Shown piece by piece: positions 1 to 13,000 of a DNA stretch of 64,000 bases (its first letter is position 1; every line of letters begins with the position of its first letter). The notes beneath the pieces are model-generated. The model saw nothing but the letters and a program-made list of their open reading frames with translations. It searched no databases and had not been told where the DNA came from. Location: contig OY986439.1 in assembly GCA_963920525.1 (NCBI GenBank), forward strand, positions 48,053,482-48,117,481, given 5' to 3'. Position numbers and translations under genes: made by a program. The DNA is from Dichetophora obliterata (taxonomy: Eukaryota; Arthropoda; Insecta; Diptera; Sciomyzidae).

Positions 1-1888
1 ACTATAATTTCGAGCACCTCTCTTCAATGTTCTTCCGATTCCATCACATGCAGATTTTCCGTGACTGGTAGCATTAAAGTGCCATTCACCGTCAATACCA
101 AAATCAGATTTGTGATGGCATAAATTAATAAAGTTATATTTATTTTTATATTGTGCTCCTTTAATATTGTTGGTTATATTGGCCTTCACGAACTGTATCA
201 TTTTTGAAATATATAGATGAACTGCTATACTATCATGGGTATTGCAATCAGATATTATGGCGAAGCTTTTACGAGTTAATTTATCGTTATCTGAAAATAA
301 ACAAACAAAGGAAAAAAACAAATAAATAAAAAATATTAAATATTTTGATGAGTGTGGATGGATGTGTTTACTAATACCAAAATATTAAAATAATTACTTT
401 TGTAATAAATAACGAACGGATGTATTGTAGCCTGATCATTATTCCAATGGTATCCTTGCACGGCATCTTGTACAAGAAATGCATAATTTTCAGCAAAGTC
501 CATTTGAACTAACATTTCTCATGATAACAGCGCCGCTCTTTTATTGCTGATAAATTCAGATTGTCGCTTTGCTATGAAATGATGCGGAATCAGAACGTTT
601 CCAGAACACATCTAATCGTTGTATTCCACTTTTTGTATATTATTTCTTCAGTTTGGTTGTTTTCAAAATGTTTTAGCATATGCGTTTTTAGATTATTTAA
701 ATTTTTGAAGCAGTGACCACACATTGAAACGCAACACTCGCTTTTTTCTATGTCACCATTACAAACAACGAATTTGAGAACATCTTTGTAGTCGGTAAAT
801 GTGCATTCTCTTTCAATACAAATTGATTTTAAGCCACTTTTTTCAAACATCAATTTCATATTCTGATGCAATGTGCATACACAGATATTTTGCTGGTTTC
901 CAACTCCAAGTTTCATACAATTTTTTGGCCTTAACATTGTAAATTTTGTAAAACCCACTTTGGCCAATGGATGTTTTTTTTTTTAAATTCGTAGTAAGAT
1001 TCGCGTAGTGAAGATAACATCAGTCTTTTTTGAACTTTTTCACGTAAGTTTCCTTGTTTAACAGTAATTGAATCTTGCGATCCTACTAGCATCATTCGGC
1101 TAATTTCATCATCTTCATAAAATAACTTGACTGTGCTTAGAGTTTCGGTTGGCAAACTACGTGTGCTCATTTTTAAAAGATTGATATCTGCAAACTTCGT
1201 TTTATTCCTTTGGATATCTTTACTTTTTTGATACAATCGTGAGATATATCATCCCCAAAACGATCTTTAATTTCTGCGTGACTCATATTGATTGGTAAGA
1301 GAGATAAAAGTTTTTGCTTTTCCAAAAGATTTGAGCTGTTCTCTATTTGATATTTGATGTTTTGCAAAATTTCTTCGTAAATGGCTTTGACGTTTTCAAG
1401 TTGCGCTGACAATGCGCAATCAGACAATGGATCAGCTCCAAGTGAATCTGCTACATTTTCCAAAATTTGCAGTGATTTTCTATTCTGTATGCATCTCGTT
1501 TGATATATTTCCTCTTAAGAGGCGACATTTGGTTTGGTAGGTGAGGAATAATATGATCATTTATATTTTCAATGAGTTCGTTGCTTTCGATGTTTGCATT
1601 ACGGCTGGTACAAGTTGGAAGTTCATTCAATTCTTCGCTAATTTCATCGCTGGGCGTTGTTGGTAAATAATTTGAGACTTCATTCTGCTCCACGTTGGAT
1701 TCATTACGACTGCGCGCTTTTCTCAGTGTATTCCGGCAAGTTTCGCAAATACGGCTACAATGAATGCTGACGACAGCTGGAAAATATTCAATTATATTTG
1801 CAGCCTCGTTTTCACTTATTTTACGAAGCGAAGCGCAACACTTATTAGATATTTTTATGCATCTGTACTTATTGTTTGAATTCATATT
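1..1888 (-). pseudogene. Decayed transposon-like gene of an uncharacterised Cys-rich family, 3' end beyond window
   Basis: On the minus strand, blocks in several frames follow one family in order. First comes an N-terminal part with paired cysteines (CCASLRK, CSRICETCRN) near 1740-1820, then a helix-rich middle at 1170-1460, then EDDEISRMM and VQKRLMLSSLRE at 1020-1110. Next are KFTMLRPKNCMKLG and ICVCTLHQNMKLM at 850-950, DFAENYAFLVQDAVQGYHW at 430-510, and after an apparent intron YNFINLCHH and GEWHFNATSHGKSACDGIG at 10-130. I know these blocks from uncharacterised transposon-like proteins of Hydra, aphids and Daphnia, some perhaps annotated Cc8L18.2-like; that name is from memory. Several frame changes, a TGA at 590-592 and a further TGA near 518-520 break the frame, so it is a relic. 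The protein's function is not known to me. Confidence 0.72.
291..397 (-). other. Putative intron in the decayed minus-strand gene
   Basis: Read on the minus strand, the coding match stops after IHPFVIYYK. It is followed by GTAATTAT at 397-390 and resumes after a pyrimidine-rich TTTATTTTCAG ending at 291. Joining the two sides keeps the frame across the NDKLTRKS block. The 107-nt length and the GT..AG borders fit a short insect intron. Confidence 0.55.
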
Positions 1889-2622
1889 CACTCAAATTTT
1901 TAAGATATACGCGTAAAAATTGTAATGGGATATCTTGGCTTCTCGAAACTGTTTATAATTATGAATTTCGGTACGTTCATCGGGTGCATTTATATAGCAA
2001 TTTTTAAGGCAAGCAAGAACTTTTTGGGGTTAAAACATATTCATAATTTTCCTGGGACAATGTTTATTTATTTTACCTGTAAATATAAAATATAAGGACA
2101 ATTACTAGAAGTGACACTACTTAAAAAATTATATAAAAAAAACTAAACAAGAACCCATTTTTATTTTTTGATATGGTATAGGTGAAGGATAAACCTTTCT
2201 AAAAAAGTAATACCCTGCAAAAAAACCCTTGATCTTTTTGGATTTTTCGTTAGTTAAAATTTTTTTTTTATAAATTTTTTACAGTGTAATTTTTTTTTGT
2301 GTCATAAAACGTGTCATAAAGCCTGTTAAAGTATCTTTTTATGATACCGAAATCATGGAAATCGGTTCAGCCGATTCTGAGTTATTGTAGTTTAAATGGA
2401 GCTCTTTTTGACCATTTTCGGGTTTTTTCGAAATTTTTCCCACTGTGCCACGCCCAAAAAATCGCAAAACAATCATTTCTAAAAATGAGAGTTTGTTTGT
2501 ATTGATCAAATTTAGCTATGAACAAAATTTCATCGATATCTGAGGTGGTCGGGTTCAAAATTTCAGTTTTATCTCGATTTTTAAATGAAATTCATCACAT
2601 TTTACCTATTTTATTAATATGT
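1889..2622. other. Gene-free AT-rich spacer
   Basis: I see no coding match or paired repeat ends here. The stretch at 2280-2600, around GGAAATCGGTTCAGCCGATT, reads like a dispersed fly repeat (phrases of this kind recur in fly non-coding DNA), but no borders can be drawn. Confidence 0.4.
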
Positions 2623-2717
2623 TTATAGTTTTGAGTAAAAATGGCAAATAATAAGTGTTATTTTATTACATAAAATAAAAATAATTAAAGTATTTAAGGA
2701 AGAAATAGTAAAGTATT

Positions 2718-3047
2718 TCAAGCAAAAATTGACTGACTCGTCTGCGCTGCAGTCGGCTTCGTTGGGAATACACTCGTTGGCAACACATTCGTCGGCTGCA
2801 CAGTTCGGAGCGCTAGCGCTTCTTTTTGTTTTTGTTTGCTGCAAATATTTGCCAATAGTTTTTGTTTTGTAAGATCTAAATCGGAATTCTTTCTTTTAAG
2901 ATGTCTTTTATAAATATTAACACCAACTAACAATTGTGCACAAAATTGACAACGCAACGTGTCCTTTTTAGAAATAAATGCAGTTTTTTCATATGTTTTG
3001 CAAAAATATCTATATTTTTGTATTCTTTTTTGCACAAAGTACAACAT
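2718..3047 (-). CDS. Small Cys/Lys-rich ORF of unknown origin, possible half zinc finger
   Basis: This is an open frame of 109 codons. Residues 31-55 hold a CQFC pair followed by YKRHLKRKN, which resembles a C2H2 or BED finger but has Asn where the last His would be. The C-terminal 30 residues are a low-complexity run (VQPTNVLPTSVFPTKPTAA) encoded by imperfect repeats of about 15-18 bp built on TTCGTTGG/TTCGTCGG at 2750-2810. The gene has no recognisable partner and no clear promoter. It could be the N-terminal remnant of a hAT-type transposase, or chance. I assign no function. Confidence 0.25.
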   Translation of the reverse strand: MLYFVQKRIQKYRYFCKTYEKTAFISKKDTLRCQFCAQLLVGVNIYKRHLKRKNSDLDLTKQKLLANICSKQKQKEALALRTVQPTNVLPTSVFPTKPTAAQTSQSIFA

Positions 3048-6000
3048 TTTTTTTATTCTTTACGTTAAATATTTTAATCACTGGTAAATACACTTTTATT
3101 AGTCTTTAATTTACTTCTAAGCACTTTTAACTTATTACTTTTCAAAAACAACAATGAAGTAGAACAATTTGTGTCATTACCCATCGCTACAGTAAATCAA
3201 TGTTCCGTTAAACGACGAGATTGTTTTGACATTTTAATGAAGACTGTTCATTAACTTATTCATAAATTCATATTTCAGAGTTGCTTTGAAGAAATGTTTA
3301 TGAATTGAAATTATGAAAATTTTCGTTAAGTTAACGAACAAATCATTAAAAATAATGAATTTAGTCATAAAATGGTCAAGAAAACTTTAATGAACAGCTT
3401 TCATTAAAAGTTTATGAATTATATTTTTTCGTGTAAGTGCATTCTGTCCGTCCCGGCTGATCCGGGCAGGATCAAGAATGTAAGTCGTGCATGCGTATAG
3501 GACGGGTATACGTATCCTTGGAAGATTTCATACCTCCGGGCGAATCAAAAAAAAAAAGACAAGGCTCCGAGCGATCGTTTTCGTTTTCTGCTTTAAGCTA
3601 ATTTTTTACTGCAGCAACACGGGCTTAAAAAATATAATACCAACTTGCAAAAATTCATCTCAGCTTATGCAACAAAGAATTATTCCACGGTTGAGTCCAT
3701 CCAAAGCCCCTGCAAGCAATATTATATAAAGCCAGAATTTGCTGTATGTGTATGGAAAGATAAAAAAATCTGACGTAAAGCTGAGGTTTATCTATGACCT
3801 TCAAATAGTTTATATTGAGCCCACTGGACAGGTTGGTGGATTGAGTACAGCTAGTGGCTTTGCAGCAACATTCCGAAAAATATTTTCCCATACATAAAAA
3901 ATTTTTTATTTGCTATTTTTACAAATTTTTAAATTTTTTCTTCATAATTTACTTGAGAGCTGGATTGTGGCCTTTAAAGGGTTGTAAAATATATTTCATC
4001 ATGTTTTACAGCTAGTTAACTCTTTTAGACGATTGTTGGCATTTTTGTTTATTTAATCTGACCATACCAACAAAAGCTATTTTTTATTATCTTAATTATT
4101 AGTCGGCTTTTCAGCAACATGCCACAATCACATAGATAGTAATTAAACCCACAATTATCATAATTTTACAATTATGTGCTTTGCTAGTTTTTTCAAAATA
4201 TGCCAACATTTAATTGCCAATTTTTTTTTATTTCTTGTATAAATCTTAACGAATGTGAACGCAGCAGCAAATTAAGAAAATACCAGCAGATAATAAGTTC
4301 TGGCAATTCATGATAACTGCTACTTGGTTTTTCACCAATTCTGTTTTTATTTTTTCAATCATTAGCTAGTTATGCGGTTTTCTGTTGATTATGACTGCAC
4401 ACCGCAGCTGCCAACTAAACAACAACAAATGCTTCCAATCTTAATTTGGCTCTAATTAGCTGCAATTTAATTACCAACAAGCTGCATAACATCAACCATC
4501 TAGTCAGCGTACAAAAACGTTATTACTCTCGAATGGCTGCTTGCATGTCTTGAGGATGTAAATAAATTCTGTTTACAATTTAAGCATAAGCAACAATTTT
4601 AGGTTATGAATTAAATATTCATGAAATATTTCAAATTTACTCCATTTAAGCAACAAAGAATGAGCGCTCAAGCCAATTAAAACTACGCATTACCGTGTTA
4701 TAGTTGTGGGCGTGGCGCTGCTGTGGTTAAGGCGTTGTGTAGGCGTCAAAAGCAGGTGAATTCGTAGCTTTAATTTGAATGGTATTAATTAACTATGCAG
4801 GGTATGGTTAATAAAATAAAAAGAGCTATGAAATTTAGTATGCAAAAGAATGAAAAAAGAGCAAAACAAATTTTATTGCTGCTAATTATGGGGTTTTTCC
4901 TATTGTAATAAAAAGATTATAATATAATTCTGTATCGGGCTTATAATTTGTAAATTTCAAAAACATCACTTTGATACGTTGTGTTTTTAAATAGTGGTTT
5001 AAATGAAATTCACTGTTGTTAAATGTAAATCAAAAAATTTTTTTGGAAATTGCAAAAGTGTCTCTTAATTTCTCAGTGTTTTTATTCACCACAACTATGC
5101 ACAAAACCTTTTATTTAAAAAAAACGAATATATTATTTTGTATTGCTGTGCTATTTTGAACAAAAAAATAGCCTTGAGGCTTTCTTATAATTCCTTAATT
5201 ATGATCCCTGCAAAAAATTCATATAACGGCTGATTTCATTGTTGTGATTGAAAAATGGGGAATATTTTTGCAAGCCGCCTTATTAACGACTGCCAAAGTG
5301 CGCTTAGCATGTGTCACCAGCGCATGCGCAAATAAATAATTATATATCATCAACACTAGATCCCGTTTTTAAGAAGAGCGCACGAGCTGCAAATTATGTG
5401 ATTATCGCTATGGGACGCTAATCATGATTATTAAGCGCACTGCTGATCCATGCTACCCTTGTGACAATATTAAGCTACATTTTAAGTAGAAGTGTTTATG
5501 ATTATTTTTTTTCCTTTTTTTTTTTTTTGTTACAATGTGTTTCACTTTTGCGCATTAAGCCAACTCAAGGGTGTCGCAGCACCCAAATGTCACAAAAAAA
5601 AAAAACGTAACAAGGAAAAATAAATGAAAAAAGTGTGCACTGCTGGCGGCCATCATGAAAAAGAAAAAACTTAAACAGGAAATGTGCGAATTATATTTCA
5701 TTGCAAATAATGGCGTCCAGCAAAGCAAAGGTGAAGGTTTAATTAACAGCTCAGCTGCAAGCACGTGTTGGTGCGCTGAAGGCGCAGAGAGCATTGCAGT
5801 TGCAATAGCTTTTTATAAAAAAATTAATGAAAATATATATATGTATATATATATACACATACACATATAAATGACAGAGAGACAAATTAATAAAAAATTG
5901 TTAAAATTTACCATTTTATTACAACATATCAAAACAATGGGGGTATTCACGATCCGGAACTCTTTGCTGAGCTCTTGCAATTGTAGCAAAAATGTGTTCT

Positions 6001-6429
6001 ACAAACACAAAATAAACGTGCTGTTAAAATTGCGCTTTTTTGCACAAGAGCTCTGACTATGTCTACTATGTTTAAAATACCAAAACAAAAGACTCAAGAC
6101 ACGAACTTTCCAACTAACACACAAGCCTCTTTAAAACTTTCGGCAAGCTTTTAAGAAACTAGTTGCAGAAACTTATGCTTTAATAAGCGTTTATTATTAA
6201 TGCATTTCAGTGGTATCAAAAAATTTGGTTATATTTTCATAAAGCGTTGGTAGAGACAATAATACAGGTTTTGAACACAGGTTAAAACAACTCTTACGCA
6301 CAACTATTAACGTTGGTGCTCTAAGAAATTTTCCAAGTAAGGCTTACACTAGTTTCGAGCTCCAGAGAGCGATATTTTGCTTGTTCTTCTGCTCAATCGA
6401 GCGTGAAAAATTTATAAACCAGCCAGAAA
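3048..6429. other. Non-coding AT-rich spacer with simple repeats
   Basis: No gene is supported. At 3230-3430 the motif ATTCATTA/TAATGAA recurs on both strands. At 5834-5868 there is a (TA)n/(CA)n microsatellite, and poly-T lies at 5510-5530. At 5970-6055 the words GAGCTCTTGCA and TGCACAAGAGCTC face each other. The part at 4260-4800 is unremarkable mixed sequence and could be ancient host intergenic DNA. Confidence 0.4.
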
Positions 6430-8279
6430 AAATTTATCGGTGATGACATAGTAATGCAGAACTATAAGCGGGATGTAACAATATCTGATTTGTGTTGCTA
6501 AGATCGATAGTTTCTTTTCATCGTTATGACTATAGTAAGACTTTATTTGTCAGTGATGCTACGAACGCCGTAGATAAGAGGAGTGGTTCAAGGGGTTAAA
6601 CCCCCTCCCCCCTTAGCAATTCACAATACTTTTTTATATTGAATAAAAATCCAGATATTCCTAATTTTGCCAAAACATGATGATAAATTGAAAATTGTGT
6701 ATGCTTAGTTTGGTTAGAAAATATTAAGTTAAGTATAATACAATATAAATATATTATTTATTTTTCCCTTTGCATTGTTGCTAATAGACTAACGTTTGCA
6801 GAACGTATGCACATAAATTGAACAAAATTTTTCTGAACCTGGCTGTGAAATTAAAATGATAACACCATACGACAGCACTTTTACACACGAAATAAGCCAT
6901 ATAGACATCAAACTAGAGGCAAAGGATGGTAAAACTGCATTCTCAATTTTTCTCTGAACGTCAGGTTTTTTTTAAAAGGACTTTGAAGTAACAAGATATG
7001 TATTTGTTTAAACAAATTTATTAAAATACTTAAAACATTCCAACCATAACAGTATGGTCAAAAATAACGTAAATTTTTTATTTTTTTCCGCGCTCCTTAA
7101 TCATATATATTACGCAAATGGAAATTTTGTACAGCGTAAGGCTTTTTAAGTACAAGTCCAATCTTTATAAATTTAGTATGGCTTGATAGGCTTAGAACTG
7201 TAGATGAGCAAACTGGACTTTTTATTTTTAAAAAAATTTATATTTTTTAAGTTATAGCAAGTTAAAGTTTGCATATAATTGTTATGTTCCCTTTTATAAT
7301 TTTTATTTATTTCCCTTCTTAATTTCAGCATATGCCTTAAAATATGTGAGGCAATTAGCGCCACCTATCGACTAATAGCTATGAAACTGTTATACTGACG
7401 AATAATCTTTTATAATTTCACAGCTAAAACTATGAGTTGATATATTCAATATCAAAGTTATACTGGAATGATATCTTACAGTTGAAAAAAAATTTCTAAA
7501 CTGTTGGTTTTAGTTTTTAAAAATTTACACAAAAATTTAATAAGAAAAAAGGCCAAAATTAATTTCATTTCAATTTTGATCAGCTGAAAATCTATTAAAT
7601 AGTTTAAAATAAAATCTAGGTAAGTTTGAGTTTGGCATTTGAACGTCACACGGGCTTACTACTTTTCTTGAATTTCCATATTTCCATTTCATTTTGGTAT
7701 TCAAGAGTCTACTTTCAAATGAATTTTTTTTTCAAACTATCTGGAGCCGAGCTTTGATGTGGCCCGATTTTCATCTTTTTTAAGCACATCAACTTCAGCG
7801 CCATCTTTATATACAAAAGCTAGAACAAATTTGGGATTTTGCAGAAGAAAAAATGGAATGTCTAAATTGGGGAAAATAATTTCAACTTGGTTATTTCACA
7901 TTTCATTTGCCATCTGAATTATTATATTTTCTTGATTGTGGTTGATGTTTTCACATAAACATAGCGTCTCTTTTATGAATGTTGATTCAAGTTTAGTACA
8001 TTTTTCTTTGTTACACGGAAATTAATGTAACTTTTCTTTTATAAATTCTTTAAAATGAATGCATTTTGATAGAAAGGAGTGTTCGTAGTAATCAGGGTAA
8101 TAGTTTTTTATTTTTAAAGTGTATTCTTGGGTATATTTAATTACTTAAACATTCCAAAACTTCATAGTTTTCGTGAATTTGTTTAATTCTGTGCTTATTT
8201 TATATAAAATTTTAAAAGAAGTCTACATTCTAAAATTTTGTTTGCCCATTAGCTCAGTGTAAATTTTTTTTGTTGGCCC

Positions 8280-8629
8280 TTTAAATAAATAAATAAACTG
8301 GCCATTTCAGCCCTTAGAAGGACTTTGACCTAGCTTCTATTGATCAATTGTGTTGTGCGTGTTATTAAATGTTTTTTGATCACAAATGACCGAGAACTGG
8401 ACCTACTTGTTTTATGCCGACTCCGAACGGCTTATGTTCTCAAGAAGCTTTACATGGCAATTTTTACTCTCTGAGGTTTACCATTGTCTGCAGAGAGGTG
8501 ACGACCGTACAGAAAAATTATTTCAATTGAAAAAACTTTCTGTCTGAGCTGGAATTGAACCCGGGCTACCGCAGTTCTTTAGCTTAGTGGCCACGCACTC
8601 TACCCACTAGGCTACGATCGCCACAAGTG
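8280..8629 (-). mobile_element. tRNA-headed SINE, complete, with 10-bp target duplication
   Basis: TTGTTGGCCC occurs at 8270-8279 and again at 8630-8639, framing a 350-bp unit. Read on the minus strand, the head carries a polymerase III A box TAGCCTAGTGG (8614-8604) and a B box GGTTCAATTCC (8561-8551). These are the internal promoter of a tRNA-derived SINE. The body follows, and the 3' end is a (TTTA)n tail at 8281-8296. A cloverleaf cannot be closed, so this is not a functional tRNA. It inserted into the hAT element at 6563-9664 and is therefore younger. A second copy is split at 16-17.7 kb. Confidence 0.82.
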
Positions 8630-8699
8630 TTGTTGGCCCATTATATTTTTTAAATCACGTTTTTATAATCTTAGCAAAAAAAAAACCAAATATTCTATT

Positions 8700-8785
8700 G
8701 TTTTTGTCAAATTTTGCCGCCCCTAAACATTTGCCGCTGTGGGCTCGAGCCCACTCACTCCCGAGGGTTAATCCACCACTGTAAA
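8700..8785 (-). repeat. Terminal fragment of another hAT-type element
   Basis: The minus strand begins CAGTGGTGGATTAACCCTCG and continues through GGGCTCGAGCCCA and AGGGGCGGCAAAA. This is the typical left-end style of hAT elements with G-rich subterminal blocks. No partner end was found, so it is probably a solo fragment or an internal relic of the surrounding hAT. Confidence 0.35.
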
Positions 8786-9169
8786 TAAGCAAGCCTTTTT
8801 TATCAAGATGCAATGTAACGGCAAAAATAGCACAGGATTTTGATCGAATTAAGCTTTATAGCATAATTATTAAATTGTGATTCCAAAAGCTCTTTCAAAT
8901 AATTGCGAATTTTTAAAACATAACGTATGTATGTCCTTCAAAAATAAATAAATAAGTTAAATATTAAATCTTTTCAAACTGCTATAAGGGACTAGTATAC
9001 AAATTAAATAGATATAAAAAAGATGGGAGACGAACTTGAGTTAAAGAAACTAAATGGACCAACAATAGAAATGAAGGTTGCAAAACAGCTCTTGAAACAC
9101 TTTAATTATTTTTCGACGGCAAATTTAGCTGTCAAAAATGCATGTTTCCGCAATTTTACGTAATTCTGG

Positions 9170-9370
9170 TAACAATTGTAACTTTGCCCTATTGCTCAGA
9201 TTCCAGAGAACGTTCCTTTTGCACATTAAAGTGTTTGAAAAATTGACTACTAAATACTAATGGAGCGGAATGCTTTACTAGTTTAGCGCTGTTCAATATT
9301 CATAAGGATATTTCTGTGAACAAGGAAACTGTCATCGACAAATTGGCTTTGCGCTTAAAAAAGAACTATA
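9170..9370 (+). pseudogene. hAT transposase C-terminal dimerisation relic
   Basis: One plus-strand frame reads SDSRERSFCTLKCLKN, a stop, then SLALFNIHKDISVNKETVIDKLAL. It matches the conserved end of hAT transposases, where a Ser/Glu-Arg-Ser-Phe core and an LALLNIHRDI block form the dimerisation helix region. The same block occurs in the hAT relic at 30004-30648. An internal stop and loss of everything upstream make it a pseudogene. It belongs to the element at 6563-9664 and supports the hAT call. Confidence 0.68.
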
Positions 9371-10037
9371 TAAATATCTACAACTATAAATAAATATGTT
9401 TATCTTTTTAAAATATCTGTTTTTGTTGCTTTACTTAAATAAATACTTGTCCTTCTGCTCAAAACCGTGCCATTGAATAAATTCTGTATGTTAAAAATTA
9501 AAATAAATATAATGTCATTAACTCTTTTCACTTCGATTGTAAACATTGCTTAAGAAATTTTAAAAGATATTAGAGCTTCAAAAATCCCTATGAAAATGAA
9601 AAAAAAAACAACAAATATTTTTCTTTAGTAAGTCCCCCTAATTAAATACCTATCTACGGCGTTAGTAGCTACATCGTGTTTTCTAACAGGAACTTTTGCG
9701 ATGAAGTAATGTATTTGAGGCAATTCTTAGTTTTAATGTTTGAACCAGAACAAAGTTTTATATATAAAAAAACTAAGTATTATTAAACGTTAAATCTGAA
9801 ATTCTAGCAAAAATAGTAATAAATCCATTCATTAAATTGTAAAAATGGTTTGTAACGTCATATTATTTTGTTAATTTTTTAGTGTGTTTTCTTTCGTTGT
9901 GTTTTTGGCGTAGAGAAGATTTTCGTTACAGTTTTTTTTGTTGTCTCATAGCTTATGCGAATTTTTTTCCCTCTGCTATCTAGTGCATACTTCCATCATC
10001 ACTTACTATGTAATGTTGATGTCATCAATGTTTTTAC

Positions 10038-13000
10038 CAGGGAACGAAAATAAACTCTAACGTTTCGTTCGTTAAGGTAGTAAAGCGTTCATTTGAGAGA
10101 ACTGAACGTTTATGTTGTGTAGCATTCATTATCAAGGCCATTATTCGGTTGCGTTCAAGTTGCATACTTGAACATAAACATCATTGTTCCGTAGTATAAG
10201 CTACACTAAAGAACCTTATGAGAAGCGTTGTTTGAGAGACTGAGAAAGCAGAGAGAAAAACATTTTATCTTTGTTCAAGCACATGCTGCGTGTCAAGGGC
10301 GCATCCAGTTTTGTAGGTAGCATACATTTGCAGGGCGCTCTTGTTTTAGTATGAATAATCAAAGCATTTTTTTAGCTATTCAGTTTATTTATTTTTATAC
10401 TCTTTCTAACGCCCATAAAAAGGCGTGTCTGGTTTAGAAAATTATATTATATATTCTTGATCAGCATCACTAACTGGGCCGATTTAGCCGTTTCCGTCTG
10501 TTTGTCTGTCTGTCGACACGACTCTTTTTTTAACACAGCTGCTAAGAAAATCTCAGTTTATTTTATTAGTGCGTGTTATCACGTTATGGCTGGAGAATTC
10601 AGAAAATAAAATATTAATTTTTCCTTGTTACATGTAAGTAAGTTCACTTGTATAATATAATTTTTTTATAGAATATAAGACTACTGTTTAATGTTTATGG
10701 AATTGTGTTTCAATTGTACATGTTAAGGTCATGAAATCACGCATTCCTTCGAACAGCCATATATGGCTTCTGACGGAAATGAAACTACTTTTTTACATAA
10801 AGTTTTGTTTGTGTATCTAGTTATTCCATTTTAAACAAACTCAGAAAAAAGTTCAACTTTGAAATAAAAAACACAGGTATTTGTTTTAAAATCTGAAATT
10901 TCGTTAGTTTTAAGGAAATTATTTCTTTAAACAATATCAATTTATTGCATCTATTTAGCATTTATTTCAAAAAATTAAGAATTTGGATTCAAAAGTAAAA
11001 TTTTATTTGTTTTATTTTTTATATTGATTTTAAAAATGAATTGCACACTCAGACTACAATCAAAGAAATTTATTTTTCAAATTTTTTTTTGCAAATGGAA
11101 ATTATTCTTTCAGAAAGAAAGAAATTTTCTTTAAAGGAATAAACTATTTCTTTGTTTTGGAATTTATTTCTTTACTTTAAAGAAAAGTTTCCATTTAAAA
11201 AAAAAAAAAAATTGCGCTGAAACAAATAAAAAATTTTTTTAATATTGAGTAAATGTTCTTTGATTTTAATATGCTTCTTTTCTCAGTGTATAAATCCATA
11301 AAAAAATTTTAGCTGGATCATAAACCGTGTAGTAGTGGGTTAATATTCTATCTAAAAATAAAGATGAAGTGCGAAAATTAGTTGCTCGGGTAGAAACAAC
11401 GCCTAACTCCCAAAAAATCACTTTATAACAAGTTTTTTCTCTTAAAAAGTCTGAAAATTTATTTAAATGACTTAAAATTTTTACATGTTTCGATAATTAA
11501 AACTCACCATATTCATCACTATTTTTGTAATGTAAAACAATTTTTATAGAAAGTACTTAGGTATTTAAAATTAATATTAGAAAAGAGAACATCTAAATGG
11601 TTTAAAGATATCTGACTGACACTGCAACGATTTCACTTCAACGTCTCTTAAGTCCTTTCAATGGCTAGGCTAAGCCGAAATAGTATTTTTTATGTTAATA
11701 CTCCTATCATAACGGTTCTAAAAAAGATGAAGAAACATACCTTTGATTTTTACCTGCGCTACTTACTCTTAATTTTATTATCATTTTAAAATCATTTTAA
11801 AATTTAAAAAATCCTCTTAATTTTATTATCATTTTATTGTCATAAAAAGTAAGAAAAAACATTAATATGATTTCTGTATGGTTGGTTTTTCTTACAAAAT
11901 AGGACAAAAACCAAATCCAACTGACTTTAATGTCAAATATCTCTCCAAATTTATTTTTGTCATGTTGGTACATTGTTTTTTATAGAACCAAATTAATTAA
12001 AAAAAACCGTAGCAAGAAAATATTAAAAATTACTTTCTGTCGTGTCCAATATATTGGACAAATTCACTGAAAGAGTTTATATTTACTTTAGCGCTCGGCC
12101 CTTCCTGTTCAGCAAGATCCGAGTGCGGCCCCTTGTGAATTTTACTATATTAGTGCGAACTAACACGAATAAGATGATTGCTGAACTTTCATGGAATTAC
12201 ACCGCACAGTGGTTCCATACTGTATTCATGTAGGAATAAAATAGAAGGATTCGTCATTGATCAATAAAATTATGCGTGTGAGTTATAATTAGAAAACAAA
12301 CAAACCCGCCCCAAACCGCGACTACTTTCCATGTAACACAAAAACTATGAACGCTACATACTTTTGTTGTAGATATAGTAAAACAGCTCTTTAAAAAAAG
12401 TATACGAATTTATTTATTCTTTTGTTCGTTTAAGATAGGTTCGCAGCCAATTATTTTAAATGTTAATATTAACTTTAAGATTGTAAGCAAAATACAATTT
12501 CAATTCATAAGGAATTAAATTTTTTAATTTAAGCTATCACTCTGCTCTGTCAAAAATAATATTAGCATTTATTTACCCTCTTGGTTTCTTTTAAGCAGGT
12601 TCGCAGCCAATCGTTTTAATTTTAATATCACCTCAAAGGCTTAAGGGTTATAACAAAATTGTCACTAGAAAACTATTTGATTCCGCGTTCACACCACTGT
12701 GCAACTCTTCCTGATTCTCAATGCTATGAATAGAGAATAATGATGCAATAAAACAAAAACAATTCGACAGTGTTAGCGTCATCCCAGTGGTAAATTAACT
12801 CATTACATAACCTCTTAATTTCTTCTTACGATGTAGATGACAGTCCTATTTAAAAGTACTTCGATTTTTTTATTGCGTACTTTTATTTTTTTTATTATTT
12901 GGCGTAATCTAAAGTAATCGTGATTATTTTTTGGTTATTTGTAATCTTAATCAATTACTAATAGAATTTTTTTGCATAAGAATTGTTTTATCATTACAAC

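Larger units (their letters stand above)
6563..9664. mobile_element. hAT-like DNA transposon, decayed, inserted in tandem-unit copy 1
   Basis: The ends are inverted repeats: AACGCCGTAGATA follows one base into the left end and reads inward from the right end, with 14 of 16 terminal bases matching. The flanks GATGCTAC (6555-6562) and GTAGCTAC (9665-9672) agree at 6 of 8 positions. Removing the element plus one flank restores the alignment to copy 2 of the host repeat. An 8-bp duplication fits hAT, and a C-terminal hAT transposase relic lies near the right end on the plus strand. Runs of C (6600) and CCCCC (9634) just inside the ends resemble this hAT group. A SINE is nested at 8280-8629. Borders could shift by a few bases; a 5-bp GCTAC duplication is the alternative. 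Confidence 0.62.
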
